From NCBI RefSeq assembly GCF_019654915.1, contig NZ_BPET01000015.1, positions 30,851 through 94,850 of the forward strand: 64,000 bases of DNA, written 5' to 3'. Source of the DNA: Shewanella sp. MBTL60-007. Its GTDB lineage: Bacteria; Pseudomonadota; Gammaproteobacteria; Enterobacterales; Shewanellaceae. Both the position numbers and the translations under genes were made by a program. The notes below the pieces were generated by a model, which did no database searches, had not been told where the DNA came from, and saw only the letters and a program-made list of their open reading frames with translations. This document shows positions 8,915 through 22,108 of the stretch, piece after piece; position 1 is the stretch's first letter, and each line of letters begins with the position of its first letter.

Positions 8915-10252
8915 ATGGCACAATTTTTTAAAGCAAAACCAAATAGATCTAAGCAATTATCGTCGAAGTTATCGCTGAAGGTGACGCAACTGGATCACCT
9001 AGGTGCAGGTATTGCCCACCACGACGGTAAGATTGTTTTTATCAATGGCGCGCTGCCTGATGAAACCGTATCGGTGCAGCTAACGGAGCAGAAGAAAAAG
9101 TTTGCTCGAGGCAAGTTACTGAAAATTGAGAAGCGCTCTGCCGAGCGAGTTTCACCTCTGTGCCCACATTTCGATAAATGTGGCGGCTGTGATCTGCAGC
9201 ATCTAGATATTGACGCTCAGCGTCAACATAAAGCCAATACCTTGGTCGATTTGGTGAATAAGTTTGCTCAAACCCAGGCGGGGGAAGTGTGTGAGCCCCT
9301 AAGCGATAACGCATGGCACTATCGCCGTCGTGCCCGTTTAGCCACATGGTTTGATAAAAACACCAAGCATATTAGCTTAGGTTTTAGGGCGAGTAGCAGC
9401 AGTGACGTGGTTGAGATCCAGTCCTGCGCCGTGTTAGCCGAGCCATTGTCGGCGTTAATTCCAGACTTGGCTTTCATGCTTAATCAGTTAAGCGGTAAGA
9501 AAGCCCTAGGCCATGTTGAACTCACACAAGCTGATAACGGTAACTTTGTGGTGCTTCGTGTGACTAAGGCACTCTCGGATAAAGATAAGGCTAAGTTAGT
9601 TGAGTTTGCCGAAAAGCATGCAGTGTTCGTGTTACTACAAGGTGATGAGGGGCAATGCGAGCATTTAAATGGCACGGGTGAGCAACCTTATTATACTTTC
9701 GATGATAACCAAGTAAAACTTAACTTCTCACCAGGCAACTTTATTCAAGTGAACGGTCAGATTAACCACGCCATGGTCAGTCAAGCCGTTGAGTGGCTAT
9801 CACCCAAGGCGGGGGAGCGAGTGTTAGACCTGTTCTGTGGGATCGGCAACTTTAGTTTGCCGTTAGCAAAAGATGGCGCCGAGGTGATAGGTGTTGAAGG
9901 TGTGCAGGCTATGGTTGAGCAGGCAAGAGTTAATGCTAAACAGAGCGGTTTAGATAAGGTCTCATTTTATCATGCGGATCTCAGCGCAGACCTATCGAAA
10001 GAACCTTGGTTAGGTAAGATCGATAAGATGCTAATCGATCCGGCTCGAGCGGGGGCCTATGAGAGCATGCAATCACTGAAGAAACTAAAGCCTAAGGCCT
10101 TAGTCTATGTTTCTTGTAATCCAGCTAGCCTAGCCCGTGATAGTGAAGTGATTTTGTCGCAAGGTTATCAACTTAAAAAGATTGGATTAGTGGATATGTT
10201 CCCACAAACCCATCATTTGGAGTCGATGGCACTGTTTGAGTTAAAGAATTAA
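8915..10252 (+). CDS. rlmD: 23S rRNA (uracil-1939-C5) methyltransferase RlmD
   Basis: A 445-residue enzyme that methylates U1939 of 23S rRNA using S-adenosylmethionine. A TRAM domain (about 14-70) is followed by an iron-sulfur cluster motif with cysteines in [10 protein letters not shown] and a further Cys near QSCAVL. The Rossmann methyltransferase core carries [16 protein letters not shown], and the catalytic Cys lies in [10 protein letters not shown] with the general base Glu in HHLESMALF. The frame opens earlier at 8873, but the ATG at 8915 gives the family start MAQFFKAKP and has GAGAG spaced correctly before it. It is divergent from barA. Confidence 0.95.
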   Translation: MAQFFKAKPNRSKQLSSKLSLKVTQLDHLGAGIAHHDGKIVFINGALPDETVSVQLTEQKKKFARGKLLKIEKRSAERVSPLCPHFDKCGGCDLQHLDIDAQRQHKANTLVDLVNKFAQTQAGEVCEPLSDNAWHYRRRARLATWFDKNTKHISLGFRASSSSDVVEIQSCAVLAEPLSALIPDLAFMLNQLSGKKALGHVELTQADNGNFVVLRVTKALSDKDKAKLVEFAEKHAVFVLLQGDEGQCEHLNGTGEQPYYTFDDNQVKLNFSPGNFIQVNGQINHAMVSQAVEWLSPKAGERVLDLFCGIGNFSLPLAKDGAEVIGVEGVQAMVEQARVNAKQSGLDKVSFYHADLSADLSKEPWLGKIDKMLIDPARAGAYESMQSLKKLKPKALVYVSCNPASLARDSEVILSQGYQLKKIGLVDMFPQTHHLESMALFELKN

Positions 10253-10365
10253 ACAAAAAGACACAAATAGATACATTTAGTGAAACCTTTTGCTTAAATA
10301 TAACTCATACAAATCAAAGTCTGGCACTATAGGTGTTTTTAGTCGCAATTGTCTGCTTTTGCGCA

Positions 10366-10396
10366 TTGACAATAACGGCTGAATGGCGAATATAGT
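10366..10396 (+). promoter_or_regulatory. Candidate relA promoter
   Basis: A perfect TTGACA (10366-10371) is followed by overlapping -10 candidates AATATA (17-base spacer) and TATAGT (19-base spacer) about 75-100 bases before the relA ATG. It is the only strong promoter-like pair in the rlmD-relA gap. Confidence 0.5.
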
Positions 10397-10468
10397 GCTT
10401 ATCAATTTAAAGGGTAGGGTTAAGCGTTTGTTAACCTCTATCTGGGGTATGTAAAGGAATCAAATTTA

Positions 10469-12676
10469 ATGGTATCTGTTCGTGAAGCACATTTTAGCGA
10501 CCCTGATTTTCAATTAGATGAGTGGGTGCAACGTTATATTAGTGATGCTTCGGAAGCTCAAATTCTATTGGCCTTAATCGAGCGGGTCGAACTGCTTGTG
10601 GGCCAAAAGAAAGAAGCGAACGTTACCGTGTTAAGACGTGCGCGTGAGATGATTGAGATCCTTGCGCCACTGAATATGGATATTGAAACCTTACAGGCCG
10701 CTATTTTGTTTGTGGTGTTTGATGCGGGGATTATCTCCCAAGAAGATGTCGAAGAGGAGTTTGGCGCAAAGCTGGCCGTCTTGGTGTCGAGTGTAGAGAC
10801 CATGAACGCCATCGGGGCGCTTAAGGTCGACAACCAGACCCGCAGTGGTGAGCCGCAGATCGATAATATTCGTAAGATGTTATTGGCCATGGTGGAAGAT
10901 GTGCGTGCGGTGGTGATTAAACTTGCAGAGCGTATCTGTTTGCTACGTGAGATTAAGAATGCCGATGAAGAAGTGAAAGTCCTTATCGCTCGCGAGATTG
11001 CCGATATCTATGCGCCACTGGCTAACCGTCTTGGTATTGGTCAGCTTAAGTGGGAACTAGAGGATATCTCATTCCGTTACCTGCACCCGCAAACTTATAA
11101 AGATATCGCCAAGCAGCTCGATGGTAAACGCCTCGATAGAGAGACCTTTATCGATGACTTCGTCAGTCAGCTACAGGCGCGTCTAGATCAAGACCAGATC
11201 CGCGCGAAGGTCTATGGCAGACCTAAGCATATTTACAGTATCTGGAAGAAGATGAAAGGCAAACAGCTCAAATTTGATGAGCTATTTGACGTCCGTGCGG
11301 TCCGTATCGTGACCGATCGCTTGCAAGATTGTTATGGCGCCTTAGGGGTGGTGCATACGCTATGGCACCATATTCCACGTGAGTTTGATGACTACGTGGC
11401 TAACCCTAAGCCTAATGGCTATCAGTCTATTCATACCGTGGTGGTTGGGCCGGAGGGGAAAACCGTCGAGATCCAAATCCGTACCGAGCAGATGCATGAA
11501 GATGCTGAGCTTGGGGTTGCGGCGCACTGGAAGTATAAAGAAGGCAGTGCCAGCGGTAAACAGAGCGGCTATGAAGATAAGATCAACTGGCTACGCAAAA
11601 TTCTGCAGTGGCAAGAAGATGTGGCCGAAAGTGGCAACTTGGTCGATGAGGTGCGTAGTCAGGTCTTTGAGGACCGAGTCTATGTGTTCACGCCAAGTGG
11701 CGAAGTGGTCGATTTGCCGTTGGGGTCAACTGTACTCGACTTTGCTTACTATATTCACTCCCATGTTGGGCATAAGTGTATCGGTGCCAAGGTCGATGGC
11801 CGCATCGTGCAGTTTACCTATCAGGTCGAGACGGGACAGCGCATCGAGATTATAACCTCTAAGCACCCGAACCCTAAGCGTGATTGGCTCAATCCAAACT
11901 TGGGCTACATTCAGACCTCCCGTGCTCGCTCGAAGATCCAGCACTGGTTTAAACAGCAAGATAGAGATAAGAATATTGTCGCTGGTCGAGAGATGCTTGA
12001 AGCCGAGCTGTCTCGAATTAATCTTCACATAAAGGATGCACAATCAGCGGTAGAGCGATTCAACTTGGTGAGCATGGACGATCTACTCGCTGGGATTGGT
12101 GGCGGAGATGTGCGCCTTAACCAAGTGGTGAACCATGTTCAAAGTCGCCTTCGTACTAAAGAGCTCACCGACGAAGAGGCGGTTGAAGATTTAGTTAAGA
12201 AGAGCCAGAGTAAGGCACCCCAAAAGGGCAAGGGCCAGGTCGAGGTCAACGGTGTTGGTAACTTGATGAGCCATATTGCCAAGTGTTGTCAGCCTGTACC
12301 GGGTGATGAGATCTTCGGATTTATTACTAAGGGGCGCGGGATATCGGTTCACAGAGCCGACTGCGATCAAGTTAAAGAGCTTATACGCGCCGCACCTGAA
12401 CGCTCGGTCGATGTGGTCTGGGGCGAGAACTATTCCGGTGGTTACAAGATCCGTTTAAGTATCCTAGCCAACGACTGTTCGGGCTTACTGCGGGATTTAA
12501 CTTCGGTACTAGCCGCTGAGAAGACCCATGTGATGGCGATGAGTTCAAGCTCAGATGTCAAAACACAAACGGCAACCATCGAGCTGGAGCTTGAGTTATA
12601 CAATCTAGATGGTTTATCGAAAGTGTTATCGAAAATAAACCAGGTAGATGGCGTCATCCAAGCACGCAGACTATAA
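10469..12676 (+). CDS. relA: GTP pyrophosphokinase RelA
   Basis: A 735-residue ribosome-associated (p)ppGpp synthetase of the stringent response. The N-terminal HD-like region (about 50-180) lacks the HD pair of active hydrolases, as expected for RelA rather than SpoT. The synthetase domain (about 235-380) includes YGRPKHIYSIWKKMKGK, FDELFDVRAVRIV and HEDAELGVAAHWKYKEG. A TGS domain follows (DRVYVFTPSGEVVDLP), then a Cys-containing region with KCCQPVPGDE and HRADC, and a C-terminal ACT domain. Length matches E. coli RelA (744). A hairpin terminator follows directly, and mazG comes next as in E. coli and vibrios. Confidence 0.97.
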   Translation: MVSVREAHFSDPDFQLDEWVQRYISDASEAQILLALIERVELLVGQKKEANVTVLRRAREMIEILAPLNMDIETLQAAILFVVFDAGIISQEDVEEEFGAKLAVLVSSVETMNAIGALKVDNQTRSGEPQIDNIRKMLLAMVEDVRAVVIKLAERICLLREIKNADEEVKVLIAREIADIYAPLANRLGIGQLKWELEDISFRYLHPQTYKDIAKQLDGKRLDRETFIDDFVSQLQARLDQDQIRAKVYGRPKHIYSIWKKMKGKQLKFDELFDVRAVRIVTDRLQDCYGALGVVHTLWHHIPREFDDYVANPKPNGYQSIHTVVVGPEGKTVEIQIRTEQMHEDAELGVAAHWKYKEGSASGKQSGYEDKINWLRKILQWQEDVAESGNLVDEVRSQVFEDRVYVFTPSGEVVDLPLGSTVLDFAYYIHSHVGHKCIGAKVDGRIVQFTYQVETGQRIEIITSKHPNPKRDWLNPNLGYIQTSRARSKIQHWFKQQDRDKNIVAGREMLEAELSRINLHIKDAQSAVERFNLVSMDDLLAGIGGGDVRLNQVVNHVQSRLRTKELTDEEAVEDLVKKSQSKAPQKGKGQVEVNGVGNLMSHIAKCCQPVPGDEIFGFITKGRGISVHRADCDQVKELIRAAPERSVDVVWGENYSGGYKIRLSILANDCSGLLRDLTSVLAAEKTHVMAMSSSSDVKTQTATIELELELYNLDGLSKVLSKINQVDGVIQARRL

Positions 12677-12692
12677 CTGAATACAGATTGAT

Positions 12693-12721
12693 AAAACGGC
12701 AACTTCAGGTTGCCGTTTTTA
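12693..12721 (+). terminator. Rho-independent terminator after relA
   Basis: An 11-base stem, AAAACGGCAAC with GTTGCCGTTTT, and a 5-base loop end in a T run. It lies 17 bases after the relA stop. Confidence 0.85.
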
Positions 12722-12797
12722 TTTGCGGCTCTATCAAGCACAATTACAATAGCTGCTAGCCGCGAAACAATATTAGAGACAAATTAGGATCCTTTAA

Positions 12798-13601
12798 ATG
12801 ACTAAGAAAATGGGTGACACCCAACCTTTGTTAGCAATTATGCAAAAGCTGCGTGACCCCAAGACGGGATGCCCTTGGGACAGGGCTCAGGAATTTCAAA
12901 CTATTGTGCCCTTTACCCTAGAGGAAGCCTATGAGGTCGCCGATACCATTGAGCGTATGGCACTCGATGAACTGCCCGATGAGCTAGGAGACTTGCTGTT
13001 TCAGGTGGTGTTTTATTGCCAGCTTGGTAAAGAGCAGGGGCTTTTTGATTTTGATACTGTGGTTGAGCGGATCTGCACTAAGCTCACTCGTCGCCACCCG
13101 CATGTATTTGAAGGTTTAGCCACCAACAGCACCGCACAGATAAAGCAAAATTGGGAACAGTTAAAGGCGGATGAGCGTAGGCAGCGCTCGCTTGAATCTG
13201 TGCTCGATGATATACCTCTGGCGCTGCCAGCGTTATCGCGTTCGATGAAGATCCAAAAACGTGTCGCGCGGGTGGGGTTTGACTGGGCAGAGCTAAAGCC
13301 TGTGGTCGCCAAAATCCATGAGGAGATCGACGAGGTTATTTTTGAAGTTGAACAAGACACAGTCGATGAGACGAAAGTGCAAGACGAAATGGGCGATCTC
13401 TTATTTGCCGTAGTGAATCTTGCTAGGCATTTAGGTGTGGAGCCAGAAAAAGCGTTAAGGCAAGCGAATCAAAAGTTTGAGCGACGCTTTAGAGGTGTCG
13501 AAGCCTATGCGCAAGCCGATGGTCGAGCCTTAAACGAACACACTCTTGAAGAGCTGGATGGCTACTGGGATCAAGTCAAACAGGATGAGTCGAATAAATA
13601 A
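12798..13601 (+). CDS. mazG: Nucleoside triphosphate pyrophosphohydrolase MazG
   Basis: A 267-residue tandem-domain MazG that hydrolyses NTPs to NMP and pyrophosphate. Each half carries the all-alpha pyrophosphatase signature: EEAYEVADTIE with DELGDLLFQ in the first, and EEIDEV with DEMGDLLFAV in the second. The metal-binding acidic residues are all visible. Length matches the 263 residues of E. coli MazG. In E. coli MazG reduces (p)ppGpp effects, so its position behind relA makes functional sense. The relA terminator separates the two, so it probably also has its own promoter. Confidence 0.95.
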   Translation: MTKKMGDTQPLLAIMQKLRDPKTGCPWDRAQEFQTIVPFTLEEAYEVADTIERMALDELPDELGDLLFQVVFYCQLGKEQGLFDFDTVVERICTKLTRRHPHVFEGLATNSTAQIKQNWEQLKADERRQRSLESVLDDIPLALPALSRSMKIQKRVARVGFDWAELKPVVAKIHEEIDEVIFEVEQDTVDETKVQDEMGDLLFAVVNLARHLGVEPEKALRQANQKFERRFRGVEAYAQADGRALNEHTLEELDGYWDQVKQDESNK

Positions 13602-13625
13602 CTTAAGTTTTAAGTTAATTCTAGT

Positions 13626-15357
<1,732 letters not shown>

Positions 15358-15365
15358 TTACGCAG

Positions 15366-15397
15366 AACCGCTCCCATGCTATGGGGGCGGTTTTTTT
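15366..15397 (+). terminator. Rho-independent terminator after pyrG
   Basis: A GC-rich hairpin, ACCGCTCCCAT pairing with ATGGGGGCGGT (one mismatch), is followed by seven T residues, immediately after the pyrG stop. Confidence 0.85.
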
Positions 15398-15468
15398 GTT
15401 TCTAGCGATGTAATAACTGCACAGAATTTCGTTTTACTTTTATCTTTAAATTTATCTTTAAAACTTAA

Positions 15469-16776
<1,308 letters not shown>

Positions 16777-16792
16777 ATCGCTATAAACTTTA

Positions 16793-16820
16793 AAAAGGCC
16801 ACCACTCGGTGGCCTTTTTT
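16793..16820 (+). terminator. Rho-independent terminator after eno
   Basis: The stem AAAAGGCCACC pairs with GGTGGCCTTTT and is followed by a T run, 16 bases beyond the eno stop. Confidence 0.88.
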
Positions 16821-16866
16821 GTTGTACTATCTGGTTAATATTCTCAATTTCTTGCTATTTAGAATC

Positions 16867-17163
16867 ATGAAACGGCTTCTTTTTGTATTAATTGCTCTAC
16901 TTGCCATGCTCCAGTATCGCCTGTGGTTGGGTGATAAGAGCCTTGCTGACTCTTTTCATCTGCAGGAGCAAATCAGGCTGCAGCAGCAAAGTAATGCGCA
17001 ATTGGTTGCTCGAAACCAAGTCTTAAGAGAGGAGATCAATGATCTTCGCAGTGGCACCGAGGCCTTAGAAGAGCGAGCCCGCAATGAGTTGGGTATGGTT
17101 AAAGAGGGGGAGACCTTTTTCCGCGTCGTTGGAGGTGATCGTGGGGATAACCCTAGTCACTGA
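16867..17163 (+). CDS. ftsB: Cell division protein FtsB
   Basis: A 98-residue bitopic divisome protein that bridges FtsL and FtsQ. A short cytoplasmic start is followed by one membrane helix (about 3-21, LLFVLIALLAMLQYRLWLG) and a periplasmic coiled coil with heptads of Leu and Gln (about 28-70). The C-terminal EERARNELGMVKEGETFFR is a family hallmark. The frame opens at 16819 inside the eno terminator, so the ATG at 16867 is the real start. It is followed by ispD and ispF, a conserved gene order. Confidence 0.93.
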   Translation: MKRLLFVLIALLAMLQYRLWLGDKSLADSFHLQEQIRLQQQSNAQLVARNQVLREEINDLRSGTEALEERARNELGMVKEGETFFRVVGGDRGDNPSH

Positions 17164-17214
17164 TTTTTGCTTAAATAATTATAGAAATATGCCGCTATTA
17201 CATGGAGCTCTAGC

Positions 17215-17910
17215 ATGAGCCAAACCCCTAAACATATTATTGCGATTGTTCCTGCTGCCGGAATTGGTAGTCGTATGGGCGCAGAAATTCCTAAGCAGTA
17301 TTTACAGCTCAATGAACAGAGTATCTTAGGACATACATTGGACTGTCTTTTATCCCATCCTAGCATCGAAAAGGTGATTGTCGCGCTAAATCCGGAAGAT
17401 GAATTTTTTGCAGATTTAGCGCAGGCCAAGCATTCAAAGTTACAGGCTGTAATCGGCGGCAAAGAGCGTGCCGATTCTGTGCTTTCTGCTTTAATGGTTG
17501 CAGCCGAAGATAGCTGGGTTTTAGTGCATGACGCGGCGCGCCCGTGCCTCACCCATCAAGATATCGACAAGTTAATTGCCTCGGCTGCCACTTTTGTACA
17601 GGGCGCTATTCTAGCGGCTCCGGTGCGTGACACCATGAAGCGAAGTAACCCACAGGGCTTAATTACTGAGACCGTTTGCCGCGAAAATCTATGGCATGCA
17701 CTGACGCCGCAGTTTTTCCCTGCCCAAACTCTAAAGCAAAACTTAGGTGACGCTCTAGCAGCAGGTGCACTAATTACTGACGAAGCCTCGGCTATGGAGT
17801 GGGCAGGTGTTGCCCCTGGGATTGTTGCAGGGCGCGCCGATAATATTAAGGTGACTCACCCAGATGATCTGCAGCTGGCCTCACTCTTTCTTAAGAGTGC
17901 CGCTCAATAG
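17215..17910 (+). CDS. ispD: 2-C-methyl-D-erythritol 4-phosphate cytidylyltransferase IspD
   Basis: A 231-residue enzyme of the MEP isoprenoid pathway that joins CTP and methylerythritol phosphate. The Rossmann-like nucleotide-binding start AIVPAAGIGSRMGAEIPKQY carries the Arg and Lys residues that stabilise the transition state. VLVHDAARPC is the second signature. The C-terminal ADNIKVTHPDDLQLA is also typical. It is separated from ispF by 43 bases, so the two consecutive-pathway genes are probably co-transcribed. Confidence 0.96.
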   Translation: MSQTPKHIIAIVPAAGIGSRMGAEIPKQYLQLNEQSILGHTLDCLLSHPSIEKVIVALNPEDEFFADLAQAKHSKLQAVIGGKERADSVLSALMVAAEDSWVLVHDAARPCLTHQDIDKLIASAATFVQGAILAAPVRDTMKRSNPQGLITETVCRENLWHALTPQFFPAQTLKQNLGDALAAGALITDEASAMEWAGVAPGIVAGRADNIKVTHPDDLQLASLFLKSAAQ

Positions 17911-17953
17911 GCTGAGCTAAAAAACTTATTTAGATAGATAAACGGGAATACCG

Positions 17954-18433
17954 ATGAAAATTCGAATTGGTCATGGTTTTGATGTGCATAAATTTGGTGG
18001 CGAGTCGCCACTAATTCTCGGTGGCATTACCGTACCCTATGAGGTCGGTTTGATCGCACACTCAGATGGAGATGTGGTCCTACATGCGATCTCTGATGCG
18101 ATTCTTGGAGCAATGGCGCTGGGAGATATAGGTAAGCATTTTCCCGATACCGATCCGGACTTCAAGGGCGCCGATAGCCGAGTGCTATTAAGACACTGCT
18201 ATAAACTGGCTAACGATATGGGCTATAGCTTATCAAACCTTGATGTGACTGTGATTGCTCAGGCACCTAAAATGGCACCGCATATCGAAGCCATTCGCAC
18301 CGTGCTCGCAGAGGATTTAGCATCGGATATTAGCGATATCAACGTCAAGGCGACTACCACCGAAAAGCTTGGTTTTACTGGCAGAAAAGAAGGCATTGCA
18401 GTAGAAGCTGTGGTGCTGATGGCTAAGTCATAA
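17954..18433 (+). CDS. ispF: 2-C-methyl-D-erythritol 2,4-cyclodiphosphate synthase IspF
   Basis: A 159-residue trimeric zinc enzyme that cyclises the IspE product with loss of CMP. Zinc ligands are visible in GHGFDVHKF (Asp8, His10) and [10 protein letters not shown] (first His). The substrate and isoprenoid-pocket segments [15 protein letters not shown] and [13 protein letters not shown] are typical. Length equals the E. coli protein. IspE itself is not in the window. Confidence 0.97.
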   Translation: MKIRIGHGFDVHKFGGESPLILGGITVPYEVGLIAHSDGDVVLHAISDAILGAMALGDIGKHFPDTDPDFKGADSRVLLRHCYKLANDMGYSLSNLDVTVIAQAPKMAPHIEAIRTVLAEDLASDISDINVKATTTEKLGFTGRKEGIAVEAVVLMAKS

Positions 18434-18498
18434 AAAAGCTTTTTATAGAAAGGCTAAGTCATAGTTAAATTAAGCTATAGATAGAAGATAAACAGATT

Positions 18499-19566
18499 AT
18501 GAGCGAACTACATTATTTATACGGTCAGCCAACCTCGACGGCTGATCTTCGGACCCATAATAGCGATTTTCAGGTACAGGAGATCCTGCCTTTTGCACCT
18601 ACGGGCGAAGGTGAGCATCACCTGTTGCATATTCGCAAAGAGGGACTGAATACAGTTGAAGTCGCTAAGAAGCTATCGAGCTTTGCCCATGTGCACCCTA
18701 AAGAGGTGACGTATGCAGGTCAAAAGGATAAACATGCAATTACCGAGCAATGGTTTGGTGTGCGTATTCCAGGCAAAGAGACCCCTGACTGGCAGCAGCT
18801 CAATAGCGAGCAGATAACAGTGCTAAGCGCATCAAGACACAGTAAGAAGCTACGCATCGGCGCATTGGCAGGTAACCGTTTTACCTTAACTTTGCGTAAT
18901 GTCAGCGATATGGCTGATGTGGTTAAACGTATTGAGCTTATTAGTGAGCAGGGGGTGCCTAATTACTTTGGTGAGCAGCGCTTTGGTCATGATGGTAAAA
19001 ACTTAATGTTTGGTCGTCAGATGTTTACCGGCCGCAAAGTCAAAGATAGAAATAAGCGCAGCATGTACCTGTCTGCAGTGCGCTCCAACCTGTTTAATCT
19101 TGCCTGCTCTGCTCGTTTAGCGGCTCATGGTGTCACACCGTTAGCAGGCGATTGCGTATTGTTAGCGGGAAGTAAGAGCTACTTTGTCGCTGAAACTTGG
19201 GATGAGACTCTGTTAGAACGTCTAGCAAAAAAGGATATCCAGTTATCTGCGCCGTTATGGGGGCGTGGTTTACCACTTGCGCAAGCTGAGGCTGCTGAGT
19301 GTGAGGCGGCAGCACTTGAGTCCCTTGCGATAGATAAAGACGGTTTGGAGCAAGCGGGACTCAATCAAGAAAGACGTGCATTGTTACTTGAGCCACAACA
19401 TCTGCAATATGAAGTCGATGAAGATACCATTATTTTAAAATTTGCATTACCATCAGGTTCTTATGCCACTTCGGTGCTACGTGAGCTGTTTGTATACCAA
19501 GATGTTCAAGAGGTGGCACGCCAACAAATGCTGGCTGAGCAAAGAAATGCTGAGGCGCAGCAATGA
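18499..19566 (+). CDS. truD: tRNA pseudouridine(13) synthase TruD
   Basis: A 355-residue enzyme that isomerises U13 of tRNA-Glu. The catalytic Asp lies in [11 protein letters not shown], and [14 protein letters not shown] is the family motif. Between them and the C-terminus lies the inserted TRUD domain. The last codons overlap the surE start by four bases (ATGA), so the two are translationally coupled, as in E. coli. Confidence 0.96.
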   Translation: MSELHYLYGQPTSTADLRTHNSDFQVQEILPFAPTGEGEHHLLHIRKEGLNTVEVAKKLSSFAHVHPKEVTYAGQKDKHAITEQWFGVRIPGKETPDWQQLNSEQITVLSASRHSKKLRIGALAGNRFTLTLRNVSDMADVVKRIELISEQGVPNYFGEQRFGHDGKNLMFGRQMFTGRKVKDRNKRSMYLSAVRSNLFNLACSARLAAHGVTPLAGDCVLLAGSKSYFVAETWDETLLERLAKKDIQLSAPLWGRGLPLAQAEAAECEAAALESLAIDKDGLEQAGLNQERRALLLEPQHLQYEVDEDTIILKFALPSGSYATSVLRELFVYQDVQEVARQQMLAEQRNAEAQQ

Positions 19567-20309
19567 AGATTCTGATCAGTAATGATGACGGAGTGAATGC
19601 CGAAGGCATAGCGGCTTTAACTCGAGCCATGAGCCAGATCGCTGAAACCCTGACTGTAGGACCTGATAGAAACTGTTCTGGGGCGAGTAATTCGTTAACC
19701 TTGACCAACCCGCTGCGACTGAATACCTTAGACAATGGTTTTATCTCTGTAAGTGGTACTCCGACAGACTGCGTCCATTTAGCGATCCGAGAGCTATACC
19801 AAGATGAGCCCGATATGGTGGTCTCAGGTATTAACGCGGGTGCGAACATGGGGGATGATACCTTGTATTCGGGGACTGTTGCTGCAGCAATGGAAGGGCG
19901 CTTTCTGGGTTTCCCTGCGATTGCCATCTCGCTGGTTGGCTATGAACACTATGAAACGGCGGCTCATTACGCGTTAAAAATTGTCAAAGCTTTGCAGGAA
20001 AACCCTGTCGCTCAAGATAAGATCTTGAACATCAACGTACCAGATTTGCCGTTGTCTGAAGTTAAGGGAATGAAGATCACCCGTCTCGGTGCAAGACATA
20101 GAGCGGAAGGTATGGTGAGAACCCTAGATCCAGCAGGGAAGGAGATCTTTTGGTTAGGTCCACCGGGCGATGAGCAAGATGCCAGTGAAGGCACCGACTT
20201 TTATGCGGTGGCCAATGGCTATGTGTCTATTACTCCACTCACAGTGGACTTAACGGCTTTTGAGCAGCTTAAGACATTAGATAACTGGTTAGCTAAAATA
20301 TCGGACTAG
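19563..20309 (+). CDS. surE: 5'/3'-nucleotidase SurE
   Basis: A 248-residue metal-dependent nucleotidase that removes phosphate from nucleoside monophosphates, linked to survival in stationary phase. The metal site appears in [13 protein letters not shown] and SGASNSLT, and substrate residues in [11 protein letters not shown] and [18 protein letters not shown]. It overlaps truD by four bases and is followed by pcm, nlpD and rpoS, a conserved stress-survival order. Confidence 0.97.
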   Translation: MKILISNDDGVNAEGIAALTRAMSQIAETLTVGPDRNCSGASNSLTLTNPLRLNTLDNGFISVSGTPTDCVHLAIRELYQDEPDMVVSGINAGANMGDDTLYSGTVAAAMEGRFLGFPAIAISLVGYEHYETAAHYALKIVKALQENPVAQDKILNINVPDLPLSEVKGMKITRLGARHRAEGMVRTLDPAGKEIFWLGPPGDEQDASEGTDFYAVANGYVSITPLTVDLTAFEQLKTLDNWLAKISD

Positions 20310-20427
20310 CACAGGCCTATAATCAGCGCTTTACGGCATATTGCCGATGAAAAGCTTTTACCGATAGCCCTATTGAGACGGGCTATCACAGTGTTAATTA
20401 TCGTAATAAATATTGGAAAATAGATCT

Positions 20428-21063
20428 ATGAACCCTGTTGCCTCAACATCAGCATTGAATCTTGCAAGAAGTCTGTATGAGGCTGGGATCCGCAATGAAG
20501 CAGTATTACAGGCTGTGGCAAATACGCCGAGGGAGCAGTTTCTCGATCCGGCGCTTGGACATAAAGCCTACGAGAATACCGCCCTGCCTATAGGTCAGGG
20601 ACAAACCATTTCCCAGCCCTATATTGTGGCGAGAATGACTGAGATTATCTTGCAAGCCAAACCGACTAAAGTGCTTGAAATTGGCACAGGTTCGGGTTAT
20701 CAGGCAGCGGTTTTAGCAAAGTTAGTGCCTCAGTTGTGTACGGTTGAACGAATTAAAAGCCTGCAGATCCAAGCAAGGCAAAGGTTAAAAAAGCTTAACT
20801 TACACAATATCGCTTTTAAATACGGTGATGGCTGGCAGGGCTGGCCGAGTAAAGGTCCCTACGATGCGATAATGGTAACGGCGGCAGCAAGCTCAATTCC
20901 TGAGGCGTTAGTGGCACAGCTTGCCGAAGGTGGTGTGTTAGTGATCCCAGTAGGAGAGACCCAACAGCGCTTGTTAAAGGTGACTCGCATTGGCGAGCAG
21001 TTTACATCAGAGGTTATTGAGGACGTGCGTTTTGTACCACTTGTTAGTGGCGAACTTGCTTAG
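20428..21063 (+). CDS. pcm: Protein-L-isoaspartate O-methyltransferase Pcm
   Basis: A 211-residue repair enzyme that methylates L-isoaspartyl residues of damaged proteins with S-adenosylmethionine. The SAM-binding motif [18 protein letters not shown] and the substrate segment [19 protein letters not shown] are plain. A TTG at 20413 could extend the frame by five codons, but the ATG at 20428 gives the normal family start [11 protein letters not shown]. The spacing and order with surE and nlpD suggest a shared transcript. Confidence 0.96.
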   Translation: MNPVASTSALNLARSLYEAGIRNEAVLQAVANTPREQFLDPALGHKAYENTALPIGQGQTISQPYIVARMTEIILQAKPTKVLEIGTGSGYQAAVLAKLVPQLCTVERIKSLQIQARQRLKKLNLHNIAFKYGDGWQGWPSKGPYDAIMVTAAASSIPEALVAQLAEGGVLVIPVGETQQRLLKVTRIGEQFTSEVIEDVRFVPLVSGELA

Positions 21064-21118
21064 GCTTAGCACTGGCACATTTAGCGACAGATAATAACTT
21101 AGTCGTATAGACAACAGG

Positions 21119-22033
21119 ATGGTTTGGGGTGAAGAGTTAAGAATGAGGTTCGTTTGCTTTTATTGTGTCTGCACGTTGCTACTTTCAGGTTGTAGTTTTC
21201 AATCTGAAAGGCCTGCTCCTGTAGAATCTATCAATGGTCCTCAGACCCCATCGATCAGTAAAGGATCGATTAAGGGAAGTCGTTATATCGTTAAAACAGG
21301 CGATACTTTATATTCTATTGCTTGGGGAGCGAATAAAGATTTTGTGGATCTTGCCAAGCAAAATCGCCTACCAAAGCCTTATACCATCTACCCTGGGCAA
21401 GTATTGAGTCTTAACTCTAAAAAAACTGTTACAAATAGCCAAAGCGTCAAGAAAACGTCTAATTCAACGGTTAAAACGGCCTCTAAAAGCAATGAAAGTG
21501 CTAAAAAACAAACTGTTAGTAGTAAGCCTGCAACATCGAATAGCCAAAGTAATGGGTCAAAAAAACAGCTTGATCCTGCCACAAAGCCTGCGTATTCTGT
21601 AACAAGCGGTCAACAAGATGTTAACCGAGTTGTCCACAAGCCAGCCGAGCTCCCAACGAAAGTGAGTCGATGGTCCTGGCCTGTGAAGGGTAAGGTGATT
21701 GGAACTTTCTCTGCCAAAGAGCAGGGAAATAAAGGGATAAAGATCGCCGGTAACCGAGGTGATGCAATTAAAGCGGCTGCAAGCGGTAGAGTCGTTTACG
21801 CAGGTAGTGCACTTCGGGGGTATGGGAACTTAGTCATTATTAAACATAGTGACGATTACTTAAGTGCTTATGCCCACGCTGATAAGATCTTAGTTAAAGA
21901 AAAGCAAACTGTTAATGTTGGACAAACAGTAGCAACAATGGGAAGCACTGGCACAAATCGGATCATGTTACATTTTGAGATCCGCTACCATGGAAAGTCA
22001 GTAAACCCACTTAATTTTTTGCCTAAACAATAG
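21119..22033 (+). CDS. nlpD: Lipoprotein NlpD (LysM and degenerate LytM domains)
   Basis: An outer-membrane lipoprotein that activates the amidase AmiC for daughter-cell separation. The lipobox LLLSGC gives the lipidated Cys. A LysM peptidoglycan-binding domain follows (about 55-100, YIVKTGDTLYSIAWGANKD), then a low-complexity Ser/Lys/Thr-rich linker (about 100-190). The C-terminal M23/LytM domain lacks the first zinc-ligand motif (GIKIAGNRGD instead of a His-containing one) and ends LHFEIRYHGKSVNPLNFLP, so it is a non-catalytic activator. The second ATG at 21143 (MRFVCFYC) gives a more normal signal peptide than 21119. In E. coli a main rpoS promoter lies inside nlpD. Confidence 0.93.
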   Translation: MVWGEELRMRFVCFYCVCTLLLSGCSFQSERPAPVESINGPQTPSISKGSIKGSRYIVKTGDTLYSIAWGANKDFVDLAKQNRLPKPYTIYPGQVLSLNSKKTVTNSQSVKKTSNSTVKTASKSNESAKKQTVSSKPATSNSQSNGSKKQLDPATKPAYSVTSGQQDVNRVVHKPAELPTKVSRWSWPVKGKVIGTFSAKEQGNKGIKIAGNRGDAIKAAASGRVVYAGSALRGYGNLVIIKHSDDYLSAYAHADKILVKEKQTVNVGQTVATMGSTGTNRIMLHFEIRYHGKSVNPLNFLPKQ

Positions 22034-22108
22034 TTGTTGGGCCGCCATTTTGGCAAATCGGAGGATAGTGAAGTGCAGTAGTTAAATGTAAAATTCGGGA
22101 GATATATT

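Noticed and set aside
11379..11855. A 158-codon plus-strand frame inside relA
   Set aside because: It is an out-of-frame overlap within the synthetase and TGS coding region with no recognisable domain.
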